64,000 nt of DNA. Origin: Hydrogenophaga sp. SL48 (GTDB lineage: Bacteria; Pseudomonadota; Gammaproteobacteria; Burkholderiales; Burkholderiaceae_C). Below, in pieces: positions 27,398 to 37,094 of this stretch. The notes beneath the pieces are model-generated. The model was not told the origin of the DNA. It searched no databases and saw only the letters and a list, made by a program, of their open reading frames with translations. The translations under genes were made by a program, and so were the position numbers. Where the stretch lies: the NCBI RefSeq assembly GCF_021729865.1, contig NZ_CP063400.1, forward strand, positions 4,092,001 through 4,156,000. Direction: 5' to 3'. Every line of letters starts with the position of its first letter. Position 1 is the stretch's first letter.

Positions 27398-28285
27398 TCA
27401 GGCCGGGGGACGGGTGATGAATGCACTCACCCGGTCGAGCACGGGCGCCAGCCCGCGCAGCGGTGCCGCCATGGCGCCGATCAGGGTGGTGTGGCTGACG
27501 CCCTCCAGCAGCTCCAGTTCGACCGCAATCCCCCGCTGGCCCAGGGCGCTGGCCAGCGCCTGCGTGTTGCGCCGGGGGTCCACCAGGGTGTCGTTGCGCG
27601 CCGCGAGCAGCAGGGTGCGAGGCACGCGGCCCGGGCCGGAGCGCCGGGCGTGGAACAGTGGCTGGGAGTCGGCCGGGGTCTGTGGCCACTCGAACGCGAC
27701 CCGCACCTCGGGCACGCCGATGGGCAGGAAGTCGTAGGGACCCGCCAGGCCCACCCAGCCGGCCAGGCGCTCGGGCGCCAGCGCCACGGCGCCCAGCCAG
27801 CGCGGATCGAGAGCGAGCATGGCGGCGTTGTAGGCGCCGGCGCTGTGGCCCACGGCGAACACGCGCTGCGGCGAAGCCCCCAGGTTCGCGGCGCGGTCCA
27901 CCGCCCAGCGCAGGGCGAGCGCGCTGTCCTGCACGAACACCGGGTAGCGCACCTGCGGGCTGAGCCGGTAGTCGGCCACCAGGGTGACGATGCCGCGCGA
28001 GGCCAGGGCTTCACCCACGAAGCGGTAGTCCTGCCGGCGGCCGCTGCTCCAGGAACCACCGTAGAAAAACACCACGATGGGTGCGTCCGCCACGGGCGGA
28101 TCGGGCTGGTACACGTCGAGCCGCTGGCGCGCGTCGGGGCCGTAGGCCTGGTCGGCCGTGAAACGGTGCGTGCCGGTCGGCACCAGGGCGTTGATCACGC
28201 GCAGCGGCGAGCAGGCCTGCAGCAGCGGCAGCAGGCCCAGTGCGGCCAGCCAGTGGCGGCGAGGGGTGTCCGGCGTGGGGGTCAT
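27398..28285 (-). CDS. Alpha/beta hydrolase (esterase-like), predicted lipoprotein
   Basis: This 295-residue protein has an N-terminal signal with a lipobox ([12 protein letters not shown]; cleavage before Cys about residue 25). It should therefore be a lipid-anchored periplasmic protein. The hydrolase domain shows the oxyanion-hole motif [12 protein letters not shown], the nucleophile elbow [13 protein letters not shown], an aspartate near ARNDTLVDP and a histidine in GVSHTTLIG. That makes a full catalytic triad of the BD-FAE/carboxylesterase type. Substrate unknown. It lies 32 bp downstream of pyk on the same strand and may be co-transcribed. Confidence 0.83.
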   Translation of the reverse strand: MTPTPDTPRRHWLAALGLLPLLQACSPLRVINALVPTGTHRFTADQAYGPDARQRLDVYQPDPPVADAPIVVFFYGGSWSSGRRQDYRFVGEALASRGIVTLVADYRLSPQVRYPVFVQDSALALRWAVDRAANLGASPQRVFAVGHSAGAYNAAMLALDPRWLGAVALAPERLAGWVGLAGPYDFLPIGVPEVRVAFEWPQTPADSQPLFHARRSGPGRVPRTLLLAARNDTLVDPRRNTQALASALGQRGIAVELELLEGVSHTTLIGAMAAPLRGLAPVLDRVSAFITRPPA

Positions 28286-28317
28286 GGACCGGGTACGCGC
28301 CAAAGCCCGGCGCGGAT

Positions 28318-29751
28318 TCAGGCCGCGCGGATGATCTTCAGCGTGTTCGTGCCGCCGGGCGTGCCCATGGGCTCGCCCACGGTGATCGCGTAGACGTCGC
28401 CGCTGTGGATCACGCCGCGCTCCTTCAGGTCGGCTTCGGCTTCGGCCAGCGCGGTGTCGCGGTCGGCGCTGGTGTCCACCAGGATCGGACGCACGTTGCG
28501 GTAGAGCGTCATCTTGCGCTGCGAGGCGAGCTTGGAGGTGACCGCGAAGATCGGCATGTGCACGTTGTGCCGGCTCATCCACAGCGCGGTCGAGCCCGAC
28601 TCGGTCAGCGCCACGATGGCCTTGGCCTTGAGGTGGTGCGCGGTGAACAGCGCGCCCATGGCGATGGCCTGGTCGATGCGGGTGAAGGTCTCGTCGATGA
28701 AATCGTCGTCCAGCGGATCGTGGTCGGTCTTCTCGGCCGCCTCGCAGATGGCGGCCATCTGTTCGACCGTCTCCAGCGGGTACTTGCCGGCGGCGGTCTC
28801 GGCGCTCAGCATCACGGCGTCGGTGCCGTCGAGCACCGCGTTGGCCACGTCGCTCACCTCGGCGCGCGTGGGCACCGGGTTGACGATCATGGACTCCATC
28901 ATCTGCGTGGCGGTGATGACCACCTTGTCCATCTGGCGCGCCAGCTTGATCATGTGTTTCTGCAGGCCGGGCACGGTGGCGTTGCCGACCTCGACCGCCA
29001 GGTCACCGCGGGCGACCATGATGCCGTCGGACACCCGGAGGATGTTGGCCAGCTCGGGAATCGCCTCGGCGCGCTCGATCTTGGCGATCAGGCCCGGCTT
29101 GTGGTTGTACTGGGCCGCGGCCATGTTGCAGAGCTGGCGCGCCAGCTCCATGTCGGTGGCGTTCTTGGGAAAGCTCACGGCCACGTAGTCGGCCTTCAGG
29201 CTCATGGCGGTCTTGATGTCCTCCATGTCCTTGGCGGTCAGGGCCGGCGCGGTCAGGCCGCCGCCCTGCTTGTTGATGCCCTTGTTGTTGGACAGCTCGC
29301 CGCCGAGCTTGACGGTGGCGTGCACCGCGTCGCCGACCACCTTGTCCACCGTCATCACGATCAGGCCGTCGTTGAGCAGCAGGGTGTCGCCGGCCTTCAC
29401 GTCGCGCGGCAGTTCCTTGTAGTCCAGCCCCACGCCGGAGAGGTCACCCGGCTCGGTGCGCGAGGCGTCGAGCACGAAGGGCTGGCCCGGCTCCAGCATG
29501 ACCTTGCCGTCGGCGAACTTGCCGACGCGGATCTTGGGACCCTGCAGGTCGGCCATGATGCCGACCTCGCGCCCGGCGCGTTGGGCGGCGGCGCGCACGG
29601 TGTTGGCGCGGTCGATGTGGTCCTGCGCCTTGCCGTGGGAAAAGTTGAGCCGCACGACGTTGACGCCGGCGCGGATCATGGCTTCCAGCATCTCGGGCGA
29701 ACTGGACGCCGGACCGAGGGTGGCGACGATTTTGGTGGCGCGTTGGGGCAT
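28318..29751 (-). CDS. pyk: Pyruvate kinase
   Basis: The 477-residue glycolytic enzyme transfers phosphate from phosphoenolpyruvate to ADP. It shows the N-terminal TKIVATLGPASSSPEML, the substrate region VVRLNFSHG, ADLQGPKIRVG, the catalytic KIERAEAIPEL, MVARGDLAVEVG and ITATQMMESM. A C-terminal allosteric domain is present. The ATG at 29749-29751 follows a GGAGACACAC ribosome-binding site. The promoter region 29752-29913 contains a GTAAC-AG-GTTAC palindrome. Confidence 0.96.
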   Translation of the reverse strand: MPQRATKIVATLGPASSSPEMLEAMIRAGVNVVRLNFSHGKAQDHIDRANTVRAAAQRAGREVGIMADLQGPKIRVGKFADGKVMLEPGQPFVLDASRTEPGDLSGVGLDYKELPRDVKAGDTLLLNDGLIVMTVDKVVGDAVHATVKLGGELSNNKGINKQGGGLTAPALTAKDMEDIKTAMSLKADYVAVSFPKNATDMELARQLCNMAAAQYNHKPGLIAKIERAEAIPELANILRVSDGIMVARGDLAVEVGNATVPGLQKHMIKLARQMDKVVITATQMMESMIVNPVPTRAEVSDVANAVLDGTDAVMLSAETAAGKYPLETVEQMAAICEAAEKTDHDPLDDDFIDETFTRIDQAIAMGALFTAHHLKAKAIVALTESGSTALWMSRHNVHMPIFAVTSKLASQRKMTLYRNVRPILVDTSADRDTALAEAEADLKERGVIHSGDVYAITVGEPMGTPGGTNTLKIIRAA

Positions 29752-29837
29752 GTGTGTCTCCTGTACAGATGAACGGGCAACCGGCCTCCGCACCCCAGTG
29801 CAGACGCCGGCCTTGTAATTTGGTTTCAATTATCGAC

Positions 29838-29849
29838 GTAACAGGTTAC
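29838..29849. promoter_or_regulatory. Palindrome GTAAC-AG-GTTAC upstream of pyk
   Basis: A perfect 5-bp inverted repeat lies about 90 bp upstream of the pyk ATG in an AT-richer stretch. Similar GTTAC/GTAAC blocks occur upstream of fba near 27298-27311. It may be an operator shared by glycolytic genes; no regulator is identified. Confidence 0.3.
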
Positions 29850-29913
29850 AAGGGTGCTTCAAGCGCCGCAGCAGATCTTCCGGCGTCTCGCGCATCAAAC
29901 ATCCCCGGCAACA

Positions 29914-31161
29914 TCAGCGCGGGGAACACCTCGTGCAGGTCGGCGGGGGGTTCACGGGGTCCAGCAAGGCCGTGACATCGCGGAAGTAGCCCTTGCGGCC
30001 AGAAAAGATCGACTGTTCGCTGTAGACGTGCAGCAGCACATCGGGCTGGAACAGGTCGAATGCGACATGGCGGAGCCGCCGCTTCTGTGCCGGGGACAGC
30101 CGCGGGAGGTTGTTCATGGACAGGTACCAGACCTCGGCGAAGTAAGGCGCCAGGGGCTCTGCGATGGCCTCGCCAAATGAATCGCCCAGAATGACCAGGC
30201 GCGGCCGCCGTTGCTCCGGCGGCAGTTGCGAGGCCGACCGGAACCGGGCGACCTGAAAGAGCGCGGCCGCTTCCTCGGCCAGTTCCGGGAAGCATTCGGG
30301 CGAGTTGCGGCACACCAGCATGTTCACGTTGTTGTACGCGGGCACCTGGGTGGTGTGCCAGTGGCTGAGCCCTGGCGCGAACTGCTGGAGGTCAAACGAC
30401 TGCAGGACCTCCACCAGCGGCACCTCGACGCGGCGGGGCAGCGACCACCGGGTCTGTGCGAGCCAGTCGGCCACGGGCTGGGCGCCCTGGTGGTCCCAAT
30501 GCAGGTTCCAGGGGTGGTAGACGGGGCGCACTTGGTCCGCGAGCCTCATCACATCGAAGGGATAGAACACCTGCGGGTCCATGCCCGGGTCCTGTCGGAT
30601 CTCGGCCAGCAGCGCCTGCACCGGCGGAGCGAACCCGGCGCATTCGTCCTGCAGCCATTGCGGCAGCTTCTCCGGCTTCAGCCTCGACTTGTCCGGCACC
30701 AGAAGCAGCTGGGCGACCGGCGCCGCCGCCCGCGACACCGCCAGCAACCGGCGCAGCTGCCCATGGATCACGGCAACGGGCACGGCATCGGCACCGCACA
30801 GGGTGCGCAAGGTGTTGCGATGGGCCAGGCCTTTTGAGCCGAGGAACAGGTACCCGTCTTTTCCTGGCGCCAGTTCTCCCGACGTGAAGCTGCCGAAAAC
30901 CAGGTGGTGGAGGCGGTTGTGGGCCACCAGCAGTTCGTGGCGAAAGCCGAAGTGGTCGTGCAGCCAGGCCTGAACGGCGGCGGGGAGCCCCTTCGCTTCG
31001 GCCACGCTGGCCGGCCAGGACACGGCGGGGGCCAGCCGGCGGTTTTCGGCCTGCTCGGGTGGGGGAGAGGACAGCCAGTGGCCGGCCATCGGAAGCCCGA
31101 GCAGGCTGAACCACACCACCACCACGCCGACGTTCCACCACCGGATGCTTGCCATGGCCAT
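29914..31161 (-). CDS. AlgJ/AlgX-like polysaccharide O-acetylation protein (SGNH-type)
   Basis: The 415-residue protein has one N-terminal membrane anchor (WWNVGVVVVWFSLLGLPMAG) and a periplasmic domain of the AlgJ/AlgX/DHHW type. Conserved blocks are WLHDHFGFRHELL, the NLHWDHQGAQPVADWL segment with the Asp-His pair, and the nucleophile motif LVILGDSFGEA. In alginate systems such proteins transfer acetyl groups delivered by a membrane-bound O-acyltransferase onto the polymer. The MBOAT gene lies immediately upstream. This gene is the last of the leftward glycan cassette. Confidence 0.85.
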   Translation of the reverse strand: MAMASIRWWNVGVVVVWFSLLGLPMAGHWLSSPPPEQAENRRLAPAVSWPASVAEAKGLPAAVQAWLHDHFGFRHELLVAHNRLHHLVFGSFTSGELAPGKDGYLFLGSKGLAHRNTLRTLCGADAVPVAVIHGQLRRLLAVSRAAAPVAQLLLVPDKSRLKPEKLPQWLQDECAGFAPPVQALLAEIRQDPGMDPQVFYPFDVMRLADQVRPVYHPWNLHWDHQGAQPVADWLAQTRWSLPRRVEVPLVEVLQSFDLQQFAPGLSHWHTTQVPAYNNVNMLVCRNSPECFPELAEEAAALFQVARFRSASQLPPEQRRPRLVILGDSFGEAIAEPLAPYFAEVWYLSMNNLPRLSPAQKRRLRHVAFDLFQPDVLLHVYSEQSIFSGRKGYFRDVTALLDPVNPPPTCTRCSPR

Positions 31162-31163
31162 GC

Positions 31164-32567
31164 TCAGAACCGGAAGTAGAGGAAGGGGTTATGGCTGCCG
31201 GCGGCGAGCGTCATGGCACACAGCAGCAACAGGAGCGACAGGAAGGCGAACCGGGGAACCAGGAACCGGGGCCGCACGAAGTGCCCGCCACCGATCCATT
31301 CGCGCAGCGGCAGCATCGAGCAGCCGGCCAGCAACAGCACGGTCAACGCCTTGCCGTCGAGGTAGCGCAGCAGCACCGGCGCGTGGTCGGCGGTGGTGGC
31401 CAGCCCGGCCATCGCGGCATAAAAATCGACCGCCTGCGCCAGGTCCTGCGCCCTGAACATCGCCACGCCCACGACAAACACCAGCCAGGCGTACCCCTGT
31501 TGAACGACCGTCGGCCACCGCGCCGTGACCTCAGCGAGCTTCAGCCGCTCCAGCACGATGAACAGCCCGTTGTAGGCCCCCCAGAGCACGAAGGTCCAGC
31601 CGGCGCCGTGCCAGAGGCCGCACAGCGTGAAGACCAGCACCGTGTTGACCATGGTCCGTGGTGCACCCCGCCGGCTGCCCCCGAGCGGCAGGTACACGTA
31701 GTCGCGCAGCCAGGTCGCGAGGCTGATGTGCCAGCGGCGCCAGAACTCCCGCACGGACAGGGAGCGGAACGGGAAGTTGAAGTTGCGCGGGAACGAGAAC
31801 CCGAGCAGCAGGGCCAGGCCCAGCGCCATGTGGGAGTAGCCGGAAAAATCCATGTAGACCTGAAAGGCGTAGCCGATCGCGCCCAGCCAGGCCACCCCCA
31901 TCGACAGCGCGTTCCGGTCGAGGGCGTAGATGGCGTCGACCGTGACGGCGAGGTTGTTGGCCAGCAGCAGCTTCTGCGCCAGGCCGATGACCAGCAGCTC
32001 CAGGCCGAAACGCCAGCGCGCGGCCGTCCAGTGGCGCCGGACCAGCTGCCGCCGGATGGCGGCATACCGCACGATCGGCCCCGCCAGCAGGTGGGGGAAG
32101 AGCAGCAGGTAGTTGGCGAGCCGGAACAGGCTGCGCTCGACCCGCGTGTTCCCTCGGTAGCAGTCCACCAGGTAAGAGATCGCGTGAAAGGTGAAAAACG
32201 AAATGCCCACCGGCAAGGCGGGCACATCGTCGATCTGCAGGCCGATGCGGAGGCCGAGGGCCTCCAGCGAGTGAATCAGGAACCCCAGGTACTTGAAGGC
32301 AGCGAGCAACAACAGCTGAAACAACACCCCCAGCACCATCACCCGGCGACGAACCACCGGGCGATCCGGAAACCGGTCCAGGGCCAGGCCAGTGGCGTGG
32401 CATGCCAGCAAGGAGGCCAGCAGCACCCAGGCGTTCCTCAGTTCGCCCCAGGCGTAGAAGACCGCACTGCCCGCGAGCAGCACCGCGTTGCTGCGCCCGG
32501 TGGCCACATAGACCACCAGGAACGCCGGCAGGAAATAGAAGAGAAACTCGACCGAACTGAAATTCAT
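31164..32567 (-). CDS. MBOAT-family O-acyltransferase (AlgI-like)
   Basis: This 467-residue inner-membrane protein has about ten membrane segments and the MBOAT core: VGISFFTFHAISYLVDCYRG, GYAFQVYMDFSGYSHMALG, NFNFPFRSLSVREFWRRWHIS and LCGLWHGAGWTFVLWG, with the catalytic histidine in LWHGA. It would move acyl groups across the membrane for transfer to a surface polysaccharide by the AlgJ-like partner. Its ATG overlaps the stop of the giant glycosyltransferase gene (ATGA), so the two are translationally coupled. Confidence 0.92.
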   Translation of the reverse strand: MNFSSVEFLFYFLPAFLVVYVATGRSNAVLLAGSAVFYAWGELRNAWVLLASLLACHATGLALDRFPDRPVVRRRVMVLGVLFQLLLLAAFKYLGFLIHSLEALGLRIGLQIDDVPALPVGISFFTFHAISYLVDCYRGNTRVERSLFRLANYLLLFPHLLAGPIVRYAAIRRQLVRRHWTAARWRFGLELLVIGLAQKLLLANNLAVTVDAIYALDRNALSMGVAWLGAIGYAFQVYMDFSGYSHMALGLALLLGFSFPRNFNFPFRSLSVREFWRRWHISLATWLRDYVYLPLGGSRRGAPRTMVNTVLVFTLCGLWHGAGWTFVLWGAYNGLFIVLERLKLAEVTARWPTVVQQGYAWLVFVVGVAMFRAQDLAQAVDFYAAMAGLATTADHAPVLLRYLDGKALTVLLLAGCSMLPLREWIGGGHFVRPRFLVPRFAFLSLLLLLCAMTLAAGSHNPFLYFRF

Positions 32568-35500
32568 GCCGCCATCGCGCCGGGCTCTTCCGGTTTGAGC
32601 ACCGTCATCACCAGGAAGTCGGAGCCGATCACCCCCTCCGCCATGAGCCGGTCTTCCAGCGCGAAGAAGCGGTTCAGGTGGGCCATGTCCACCGGGTTGT
32701 CCGGGTCGAAGTTCTGCGCGATGTCGCTCAGGCCGATGTGCAGCAGGGCGCCGCCCAGATCGTGTCGCGCCAGCACCTTGAAATGCCGCTCCACGGTGGC
32801 CACGATCTGCGACGAACGCACCGCCTCGGTCGGATCGCAGGCGATCACGTCGGCCGCCAGCGGGCGCTCTCTCGGCCCGCGCACGATGCCGTCGGGCAGC
32901 CGGTGGTAGCGCTCGGGCAGGGTCAGCAGAAAGCCGTTCATGTGGGACAGCTGCGCATCGGTCCACTGGAACCGGTCGGGCCCGACGTACTCGTGCAGGT
33001 GGAAAACACCGCCCGGGCGCAGGGCGCGCCGGACCATCCGGCACAGGCGGTCCAGGTCGCTGATGTGGTGCACCGACTGAAAGCCGAAGATCAGGTCGTA
33101 CGACGCCTCCGGCAGCTCCAGCCGCTCCAGGTCGGCCACGTGGTAGTGGAGGTTGTCCAGGCCCGCCGCTGCGGCCGCAGCGCGCGCGCCGGCGATCGCG
33201 CCGTCCGCGATGTCGTAGCCGTCGATGTGGCTCGCCATCTGGATGCTGGCAAAGCCGCGCTCCAGCGCACCGAATCCACAACCCAGGCTGGCCACGCGCG
33301 CCACAGGCAGGCGCCACCCCAGACCCGCGAGCGTGTCCTTGAGGTGGATGTAGACATCCTTCCCTTCGTCGCCGGTCGCCTTGTGGTTGAGGCGGGCGAT
33401 CACGCGCGGGTGCGCCATCCAGTTCATGCCCTGGGTGGCCTGGCGCTGCACCGGCGACACGCTCCAGGCTTCGGCCGCCCGGGCCAGATCGGACGGTTCG
33501 CTGGCCAGGGAGGGCACGGGCGACTGCCCGGGCACCGCCTTGAACACGTCGTTCAGCACCGCCCGAACCACCCCCTGGAAGGTCGAGGGCGCACAGTCGC
33601 GGGCCACCGCCGACAGCGCGGCCTGCCGGGTCTGGTCCCACAGCGATGCGTCGAGATAGAGGCGGGCACAGGCCTCGGCAAAGGCCTCGGCGGTCGCCGC
33701 GCTCAGCAGCTCGCCCCCGGGGCCCCAGCCCAGCTGCCCGGCCACGAGTTCGCTGGCCACCACCGGCAGCCCGTGGGCGGCCGCTTCCTGCACCTTGATG
33801 GGAATGCCCGCCGAAAAGCGGGTCGGCGCGACAAACACGCGGGCACGGTCGTAGAAACCACGGATGTCTTCGATGCGCCCGTGGAAAGTGATCCGGTCAC
33901 CACCCAGGTCCGACACCAGTCCCTCCGAGTGGCTGCCCACGATGTCCAGCACATAGCCGTCACCGATGCGCTGGTCGAGCCGGGGCATGACCTCGCGCAC
34001 GAACCAGCGCACCGAGTCGACGTTGGGCGAATCCTCCTCGGCCACCCGCCCGACGAACAGCAGGTGACGGCGTTCGCCGTGCGCCGCCGGTGTGGGCTGC
34101 GCGGCAATGCCATGGCCCAGCACCCGGACGTCCTGGCAGCCCGCGTCGCGGAAGTGCCGCGCCTCCGCGTCGCTCACGGTCAGCACGCAGTGGGCCGCCT
34201 CGGCCATGCGCAGCTCCCTCGCCAGCTCCACCCCATGGTCCTCCAGCGACGGGGCCGTTCCCAGGACCTCGGCCTTGAGCGCCTCCCGGGTGGCGAAGAT
34301 CGCCTCGGCGTCGTAGACCAGCGTGGTGGAGGCCAGAAAGGCCGGCGCCTCGTGGCAGGCGAGCAGGAACCGGTCCATGTTGTGGGGGCGGCTGACGATC
34401 ACGGCGTGGTAGAAGCCGGCCCGCTCGCGCAGGAACTGGGCGAGCCCCGTGATGCCCTGCCCCGCGACGATCTCCACCTCCCGCGGCAGCACGGCATAGG
34501 CCTCGTCGAAGTCGACCACCGGACAGGCCATGGGGTAGTGGCTCACGAAGGCACCGCCCTCGTGCAGGCTGTGCACCAGCTCGCGCGCGCGCGGAAACCC
34601 CGACCCCAGGGAGGGCACGGGAATGCGGTCATCGACCACCAGGATGCGGGCCTGTTCGCCCGACCGCTGACGCGCTTCGAGGGAGCGCGTCCCTTGAGGC
34701 CGGTGCGCCGCCGCCAGCACCTCGGCGTGCCGGGCCACAAAAACCTTCCGGTTCGCCTCCATGAGCGCGGTGGCGGTCTGCTCGGTGTCGGCGCTGCCGA
34801 ACTCGTAATGCAGGATCTCCACCCGCGGGTCGTACATCACGCTGTGTCCGGCCCGTCGGATGCGCATGCACAGGTCGGTCTCCTCGTAGTAGGCCGGCAC
34901 GTAGGCCGTGTCCAGGCCGTCGAGGGACTCGAACAGCGAGCGACGCACCATCAGGAACGCCCCCGAGCAGAAATCGACCTCGCGCCGGAACTGGAACTCG
35001 GCCTCGCCCGGGTCGCGCCCCCGGCCATGGCCCGTGCAGCTGCCGTCGCTCCAGACGATGCTGCCGGCCTCCTGCAGGCGGCCGTCGAGCAAGACCACCT
35101 TGCCGCCGACCGCACCCACCCGGGCGCGTTCGTCCAGCAGCGCCAGCGCGGCCGACACAGCGCCGGGCTGGAGCTGCGCGTCGTTGTTGAGGAACAGCAG
35201 GTGCTCGCCGCGCGCCTGCGCCGCCCCGAGGTTGGCGGCGCGCAGGAAGTGCAGGTTCTCCGGCTGCGGCAGCAGCCGCGCACCCTGCACCCGGGCCAGC
35301 AGGTCGGCCGTCCGGTCGCTGGAGGCGTTGTCCACCAGCAGGATCTCGCACGGCGCGTCCAGCGCGCCCACCAGGGACTCCAGGCACTTGAAGGTGAGTT
35401 CGGCCTGGTTGTGCAGCACGATGACGATGGACACGCGCGGCGCCTCGACCGTCGGCAACACCAGCTGGCGCCCGCTGTCCAGGAACGCGGTCAGCTCCTG

Positions 35501-37054
35501 CTGGCTGCGTTCCCGGAAAGCCTGCTTCGTGTCGACCACCACCGGGGCGGCCTCCTCGGGCGCGGGGGGCACGGCGGGCGTCAGGGCCCGCATCGGGAAG
35601 GCGCGGTTTTCACGCCGACCGTGGGTCTCGTAATGGGCCAGCGCATTGAGCGCCCGCTCGGCCACGTCGGGGTTGTCCTGGAAATAGGTCCGCGTGGAAA
35701 ACCAGGGACCAGGGTCGCGGTCTTCGAGGCGACCGCCGATCAGCGCGTAGTGTTCGGCGGCGTCGGCCCCGGCCGCCGCCACGTCGGCGTAGGTGGCCAG
35801 GTACCAGGCCCCGTCAAAGAAAGGCGAACCCCGCACGACATCGGTGTCCGTCGGCACCGGGGGCGTGTCCGTCGCCCCCGTCAGCCGCCGCCGCAGGCGC
35901 TGAAGAAGGCTGGGCGGCGGGCTCGCTTCGCCCGCCACCGGGGGCGCCACCAGCGCGGGGATCAGGCGGCTGGCGACGGTCTCGGTGTCCGTCAGGCTGC
36001 GGGTCAGGCGCGCGTTGCCATCGGCCAGCTGGGCGATGATCTTGTGGGCTTCCAGCAGCCCCCGTTCGAGCAACACATACCCTTGGGTCACCCGCCTCAC
36101 CTCGCTTTGCAGGTGCCCCACCGAACGCAGGGCTTCGTCGCGCTCACCGAGCAGGCGCGGGTCCGGCGATTTCGGCGCCCGCTGAAGGGCCTGGACCCGC
36201 GCCAGTTCGGCCTCCGTCTGCGCGGTCATCGCGTGGGCAGCGTCGCGCTCCCCCGCCACTTGGGTGTGGTGAGCGACCAGGGCCTTGACCTGCTCGGCAA
36301 ACGACCGCTCCATCTCCTGCTCGTTGGCGACGCCCTGCCAGCGGGCACCGACCGCCGCAAACCGGTCGCGAAGGGTCTCGCAACGGTCGGTCCTTGACGC
36401 CGCACACAACTGCGCGATGGCCGAGGGCACGTCCGGCCCGTGGGCGATCACGCCCAGGCCATGTCCGTGCAGGAATTCGAAGTGGGGAAACCTCGCCGCC
36501 AGCTCACCGAAGAGGCGGTGCACGCCGAAGTCGTCGCGCCGCACATTGGTGTCGTGAAACAGCACCACGGCCCGCGACGACAGCTTGGGCCGCCAGGTCT
36601 CGTAGTCGTGCCGCACGGCCTCATAGGTGTGAAAGCCGTCGATGTGCAGGAGGTCGATGGAGCCGTCGGCGAAGTGCCCGACCGCGGTGTCGAAGTCGGC
36701 GCGGATGAGTTCGGAGAACGCGCCGAAGTGGGCGTCGTTGAAGGTCTTCAGGTCGCGGTAGACCGATTCGTCGAACAGCCCCGCGTGCGCATCGCCGCGC
36801 CAGCTGTCCACCGCGAAGCAGCGGGTGGCCAACCGGCGGTGCTGGACCGCGTCGCAGAAGGCCGCGTAGGACACCCCGTGGTGCGCGCCGAGCTCCACCA
36901 GCAGGCCCGGCCGCGTGGCCTCCATCACCCAGAAAGCGAAGGGCACGTGGCCCCACCAGCCGCTGGGTTTGCCCAGTCGATGGGGTCGTCGGAAAAGGCC
37001 GTCCAGCGCGGGCGTCAGCAGCGGGTCCAGCAAGTCGGTATCGGAAATGGGCAC
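32564..37054 (-). CDS. Giant methyltransferase/GT2/GT4/methyltransferase fusion
   Basis: I start this at the GTG at 37052-37054 (PISDTDLL), giving about 1,496 residues. Residues 48-170 form a SAM-dependent methyltransferase (LLVELGAHHGVSYAAF; IDLLHIDGFHTYE; VVLFHDTNVRRDD). Residues 245-355 are coiled-coil-like. Residues 408-486 hold two ~40-residue repeats of the WYLATYADVAAAG..HY..GGRLEDR type. Residues 540-790 are a GT2 transferase (VSIVIVLHNQAE; LFLNNDAQLQPG; YYEETDLCMRIRRAG). Residues 802-1170 are a GT4-like transferase (FVGRVAEEDSPN; APTRFSAGIPIKVQEAAAHGLPVV). From about 1,250 a second methyltransferase follows (VASLGCGFGALERG; FGFQSVHHISDLDRL; RALRPGGVFHLHEY). This combination suggests a processive or capping enzyme that builds and methylates a surface glycan. 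Acceptor and sugar are unknown. Confidence 0.88.
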   Translation of the reverse strand: MPISDTDLLDPLLTPALDGLFRRPHRLGKPSGWWGHVPFAFWVMEATRPGLLVELGAHHGVSYAAFCDAVQHRRLATRCFAVDSWRGDAHAGLFDESVYRDLKTFNDAHFGAFSELIRADFDTAVGHFADGSIDLLHIDGFHTYEAVRHDYETWRPKLSSRAVVLFHDTNVRRDDFGVHRLFGELAARFPHFEFLHGHGLGVIAHGPDVPSAIAQLCAASRTDRCETLRDRFAAVGARWQGVANEQEMERSFAEQVKALVAHHTQVAGERDAAHAMTAQTEAELARVQALQRAPKSPDPRLLGERDEALRSVGHLQSEVRRVTQGYVLLERGLLEAHKIIAQLADGNARLTRSLTDTETVASRLIPALVAPPVAGEASPPPSLLQRLRRRLTGATDTPPVPTDTDVVRGSPFFDGAWYLATYADVAAAGADAAEHYALIGGRLEDRDPGPWFSTRTYFQDNPDVAERALNALAHYETHGRRENRAFPMRALTPAVPPAPEEAAPVVVDTKQAFRERSQQELTAFLDSGRQLVLPTVEAPRVSIVIVLHNQAELTFKCLESLVGALDAPCEILLVDNASSDRTADLLARVQGARLLPQPENLHFLRAANLGAAQARGEHLLFLNNDAQLQPGAVSAALALLDERARVGAVGGKVVLLDGRLQEAGSIVWSDGSCTGHGRGRDPGEAEFQFRREVDFCSGAFLMVRRSLFESLDGLDTAYVPAYYEETDLCMRIRRAGHSVMYDPRVEILHYEFGSADTEQTATALMEANRKVFVARHAEVLAAAHRPQGTRSLEARQRSGEQARILVVDDRIPVPSLGSGFPRARELVHSLHEGGAFVSHYPMACPVVDFDEAYAVLPREVEIVAGQGITGLAQFLRERAGFYHAVIVSRPHNMDRFLLACHEAPAFLASTTLVYDAEAIFATREALKAEVLGTAPSLEDHGVELARELRMAEAAHCVLTVSDAEARHFRDAGCQDVRVLGHGIAAQPTPAAHGERRHLLFVGRVAEEDSPNVDSVRWFVREVMPRLDQRIGDGYVLDIVGSHSEGLVSDLGGDRITFHGRIEDIRGFYDRARVFVAPTRFSAGIPIKVQEAAAHGLPVVASELVAGQLGWGPGGELLSAATAEAFAEACARLYLDASLWDQTRQAALSAVARDCAPSTFQGVVRAVLNDVFKAVPGQSPVPSLASEPSDLARAAEAWSVSPVQRQATQGMNWMAHPRVIARLNHKATGDEGKDVYIHLKDTLAGLGWRLPVARVASLGCGFGALERGFASIQMASHIDGYDIADGAIAGARAAAAAAGLDNLHYHVADLERLELPEASYDLIFGFQSVHHISDLDRLCRMVRRALRPGGVFHLHEYVGPDRFQWTDAQLSHMNGFLLTLPERYHRLPDGIVRGPRERPLAADVIACDPTEAVRSSQIVATVERHFKVLARHDLGGALLHIGLSDIAQNFDPDNPVDMAHLNRFFALEDRLMAEGVIGSDFLVMTVLKPEEPGAMAA

Positions 37055-37094
37055 GTCGGGGGTCCTGGGGTGACTGGGTCTGGGGAGTCTGGGA

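Noticed and set aside
32678..36397. A 1,239-codon open frame on the plus strand opposite the giant glycosyltransferase gene
   Set aside because: Its product is rich in His, Arg, Gly and Ala with no domain signature, typical of the antisense of high-GC genes. The opposite strand encodes clear enzyme domains.
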